Source of the DNA: Spartobacteria bacterium
GTDB lineage: Bacteria > Verrucomicrobiota > Verrucomicrobiia > Chthoniobacterales > UBA10450
Direction of reading: 5' to 3'
Assembly (NCBI GenBank): GCA_003134785.1
Contig: PLCN01000020.1
Span: 186,001-250,000 of the forward strand
Length of the DNA stretch: 64,000 nt
The position numbers and the translations under genes are program-made. Below are positions 61,315 through 64,000 of the stretch, piece by piece (position 1 is the stretch's first letter; every line of letters begins with the position of its first letter). Below the pieces are notes generated by a model. That model searched no databases, had not been told where the DNA came from, and saw nothing but the letters and a program-made list of their open reading frames with translations.

Positions 61315-64000
61315 TCACTTTACGTTGTAGATCTCGACCAGGCCGATGCCAGTGCCACCGGACTTCCCGGCGAGGATAGCAGTAAACGGTCCCGGCGGCA
61401 GTGTAGCGAAGATGCCCGATTCCTTCGGGTCCGTTAAGCCCAGACCATTTGCGGTCAACTGTGCTGCCATGGCGGCATCATCGGTCCAGTCGTCGTTCGA
61501 GATCATAATGGTCCCGTTTGCGTTGTGCAGCTCGAGCGTGGGATCAGCTAAGACGTTGCTTAGTCCGAAGCCGGTCAAAGAAGGTCCGATGCCTCGCACC
61601 GCTATCCGCGTGCTCGCCGGATTGTTCCCCAGGGTGAAGCCTCCAATCATCACGTTATCCCCCGTCTGGACGAAGCCGCGTGTGCTGATGTTCGCCAGGG
61701 TGGAGTCGACCGTCTGGTCGTTGTCGTAAATTTCCACCAGCCCTATCCCGGTTGTCTGATTCTTCCCGCTCAGAATCGCGGTGTAAGCTCCGACCGGGAG
61801 CGTCGCTACTATGACCGACTCACGATCGTCCGTCGGCTGGAAGACGGTCCCTTCAATCAACGGACGCTGGTCGTCTTTCCAGTTGTCGTTCTTCAGGATC
61901 AACGAGCCATTCGCTCCGCGCAGCTCCAGCACCGGATCATTCAGGACGGCTGCCGCCGGTACACCCGAGTTAGCCAACGACGGCCCCAACCCACGAATCA
62001 CGACTGGCTTGGACACGTTCCCGGTGATGATGAACCCACCGATCATGACCTTGTCCCCCAGATCCACCCGCAGCCGGGTCGAGATGTTCAAGGCCTGGGC
62101 TGGAGTCGCGCTTGGCGTGGGAGTAGGTGTAGGAGTGGGTGTCGCTGTTCCCCCAGGAGTCGGAGTAGGAGTGGCCGTCCCTCCAGGAGTAGGCGTTGGT
62201 GTTGCGGTGGGAGTAGCGCTAGGTGTGGCTGTCGGCGTAGCAGTAGGTGTTGCTGTCGGGGTAGCGGTAGGTGTCGCCGTCGGGGTAGCGGTAGGCGTTG
62301 CAGTAGGTGTCGCCGTCGCCGTCGCCGTCGGTGTAGCTGTAGGTAAGGGACTAGGCGTAGGCGTACTTGTTGCCATTGGTGTAGCCGTAGGTGCCGGGGT
62401 CGGCGTAGCACTTGGAGTTGGCGTGGGAGTAGGTGTAGGTGTAGGGGCGAGGATATTGGTCAATGAGAAATCAGTGGAAGAGCTAAGCCCAGCAACAGTC
62501 GCTGTTACTGGATAGGGTCCGCCCGCAATTGCGTTGGCAGTGAAGGTGGGCGCGGTCGCGACACCGCTGGCATCGGTCACGACCAGTGTAGTCGTTAGGC
62601 CGCCGGCAAAAGTTTCGCTCGCTCCGCTGACTGGTGCGGTAAAGGTAACCGCCACACCACTGACAGGGTTACCCGATTCCAGCAGTGTCGCCTTTAGCGG
62701 AGCGGCGAAAGCTGTGTTCACCTGCGCGCTTTGCGGCGTGCCGGCGGTAGCGCTGAGCCCGTAGCTCACCTCGACAGCGCCGATGTCCACATGCGCGCCG
62801 CTCTTACGGACAAATCCGCGCTGATCGAAGGCTGGGTTCACCGCTGCGCCCGAGTTGTGCAATGTCGCGGTCGTGCTATTCGCCCCGCGGGTGACGGTAA
62901 GGGTGTTGCCTGACTTTCCGGTCACGAGCATTTGCTCGCTCTCGATCCGGATGACGAAGCCGACTCCGGCGGGGAAGGCGGTGGCGTCGGTCACGCCGAT
63001 CGAGGTCGTTACCGTATCGCCGACCGCCGCGCTCAGCGTGGTCACGTCCGCGCCCGCGTCGAGCGCCAGGCTGCCAGGGAGCAGCGCGATGGTCTCGGTC
63101 GGCCCGCCATTATCGGCGAGCGGACCGAGATTCGGATTCACATTGGTGATGTTGCCGGTCGTGTCGCCGGTGATGTTCGTGCCGTTGGTATCGCCGATCA
63201 GGTTGTAGCCCTGCGAAGTGAGCGTGCCGTCGAAATCGGGAGACCCGTCTGGAGAGGAATTTCCGGCGATGATCGAATTGCGGCTCTTCACGGTGCCGTT
63301 GTTGTAGATGCCGCCACCGATAGAGTTGGCGGCGGCGGAATTGCCGGAGACCGTGCTGTTTGTCAGAGTCACCACGCCGGCGATACCGTTGGCGATGCCG
63401 CCGCCGTAGTTGGCGACGTTGCCGGAGACCGTGCTGTTCGTAACGGTAACCGCGCCGCTGATGTTGAGGATGCCGCCGCCACCACCCGAGGGGGCGGAGT
63501 TGCCCGAGAGCGTGCTGTTTGTAACGGTGACCGGACCGCTGAGGGCATTGTAGATACCACCGCCTACGACTGCGGAGTTGCCGGAGAGCGTGCAATTCGT
63601 GAGAATGAGAGCGGCACGGTTATCGTTGCAGATGGCGCCGCCGCCCTGGCTGGATAAGTTGCCGGAGAGCGTGCAGTTCGTGAGGGTGAGCGAACCTAGG
63701 GTCGTGCTGTTGGTGAAGATGCCGCCGCCGAAGCCGAAATTGTCCGGGGCGCGGCCATTGGCCAGCGTCAGCCCGGAGAAGGTGACGGTGTAGTTGCCGT
63801 TGGCAATGTTAAACACTCGCGAGGCTTGGTGGGCATCAATCTTCAGCAGCTTCGCGCCCGGACCCTGGATCGTGACACTGCGGTTGATCGCCAACTCGCC
63901 GCTGGTAAGCGCGATGGTGTAAACGCCGGTTCCCGAGTCATAGCCCGGGTCGCTGGTCGGGATGTTAAAGGTGATCGTGGGACCCCCGCAGGCATTGGCG
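61315..64000 (-). CDS. Giant secreted protein, partial: beta-helix, Ig-like and C-terminal NISTR-type domains
   Basis: The frame stays open to the window edge, so the N-terminus is missing; 895 codons plus stop are seen. The N-terminal visible part is a parallel beta-helix with repeated [22 protein letters not shown] and GGGIYN units, followed by a choice-of-anchor Q-like segment ([28 protein letters not shown]). An Ig-like domain ([20 protein letters not shown]) follows, uninterrupted here although its homologue at 46630-50901 is split. A long Thr/Pro linker and two C-terminal NISTR-type domains ending VEIYNVK complete it. Those last domains are nearly identical in DNA to the copies at 51396 and 46630, suggesting gene conversion. 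Confidence 0.9.
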   Translation of the reverse strand, partial: ANACGGPTITFNIPTSDPGYDSGTGVYTIALTSGELAINRSVTIQGPGAKLLKIDAHQASRVFNIANGNYTVTFSGLTLANGRAPDNFGFGGGIFTNSTTLGSLTLTNCTLSGNLSSQGGGAICNDNRAALILTNCTLSGNSAVVGGGIYNALSGPVTVTNSTLSGNSAPSGGGGGILNISGAVTVTNSTVSGNVANYGGGIANGIAGVVTLTNSTVSGNSAAANSIGGGIYNNGTVKSRNSIIAGNSSPDGSPDFDGTLTSQGYNLIGDTNGTNITGDTTGNITNVNPNLGPLADNGGPTETIALLPGSLALDAGADVTTLSAAVGDTVTTSIGVTDATAFPAGVGFVIRIESEQMLVTGKSGNTLTVTRGANSTTATLHNSGAAVNPAFDQRGFVRKSGAHVDIGAVEVSYGLSATAGTPQSAQVNTAFAAPLKATLLESGNPVSGVAVTFTAPVSGASETFAGGLTTTLVVTDASGVATAPTFTANAIAGGPYPVTATVAGLSSSTDFSLTNILAPTPTPTPTPTPSATPTPAPTATPMATSTPTPSPLPTATPTATATATPTATPTATPTATPTATPTATPTATPTATPSATPTATPTPTPGGTATPTPTPGGTATPTPTPTPTPSATPAQALNISTRLRVDLGDKVMIGGFIITGNVSKPVVIRGLGPSLANSGVPAAAVLNDPVLELRGANGSLILKNDNWKDDQRPLIEGTVFQPTDDRESVIVATLPVGAYTAILSGKNQTTGIGLVEIYDNDQTVDSTLANISTRGFVQTGDNVMIGGFTLGNNPASTRIAVRGIGPSLTGFGLSNVLADPTLELHNANGTIMISNDDWTDDAAMAAQLTANGLGLTDPKESGIFATLPPGPFTAILAGKSGGTGIGLVEIYNVK
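62104..62448 (-). repeat. Thr/Pro linker minisatellite 3
   Basis: The longest of the three linker repeats, built of 6/12-nt units coding [20 protein letters not shown] and [10 protein letters not shown]. Copy number differs from the linkers in the two related genes. Confidence 0.85.

Overview
The window reads as chromosomal DNA of a soil-type Verrucomicrobiota bacterium, perhaps close to Chthoniobacterales/Udaeobacter. This is inference, from the secreted proteins with a paired C-terminal domain beginning NISTR, the ECF-sigma/Ser-Thr-kinase operon, the GC-rich composition and the many intergenic palindromes. No prophage, CRISPR array, IS transposase or rRNA operon is visible.

Layout. 1-5545: tandem secreted proteins with the C-terminal domain, one carrying twelve exact 165-nt NHL repeats. 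5570-20223: housekeeping and small enzymes (proS, rplM-rpsI, an aminotransferase, RNase P RNA, a peroxiredoxin, acnA, ddl), with two broken genes: an isochorismatase-like hydrolase with an in-frame TAG and a DUF2071 gene with two one-base deletions. 20308-30475: a coiled-coil/TPR protein, tRNA-His, a fatty acid desaturase, a BNR-propeller protein and two secreted peptidase-like enzymes. 30550-34329: a multi-PAS histidine kinase with two NarL-type regulators. 34479-41477: the most interesting block, described next. 41821-45946: a third NarL regulator and small envelope genes, including a CxxC protein followed by an outer-membrane barrel. 46630-57029 and 61315-64000: three giant secreted proteins sharing the C-terminal domain and Thr/Pro linkers. 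Between them lie a degenerate 22-nt repeat array, a frameshifted gene and a two-gene cassette with a PD-(D/E)XK nuclease-like protein.

Candidate new system. At 34479-41477, a cytoplasmic animal-type haem peroxidase gene is followed by a LanM-type lanthipeptide dehydratase (DUF4135) that keeps its kinase and elimination residues but has no LanC cyclase domain. Converging on them is an operon of ECF sigma factor, Ser/Thr kinase and a 105-aa peptide with a nitrile-hydratase-like (NHLP) leader and a short Tyr/Trp/Thr/Cys-rich tail. I read this as an undescribed RiPP pathway in which the dehydratase and possibly the peroxidase modify the tail. The genes and motifs are visible; the pathway is inference.

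Second theme. The genome carries several families of short dispersed palindromes next to stop codons. One double-hairpin element sits in frame inside the aconitase gene, adding 17 codons.
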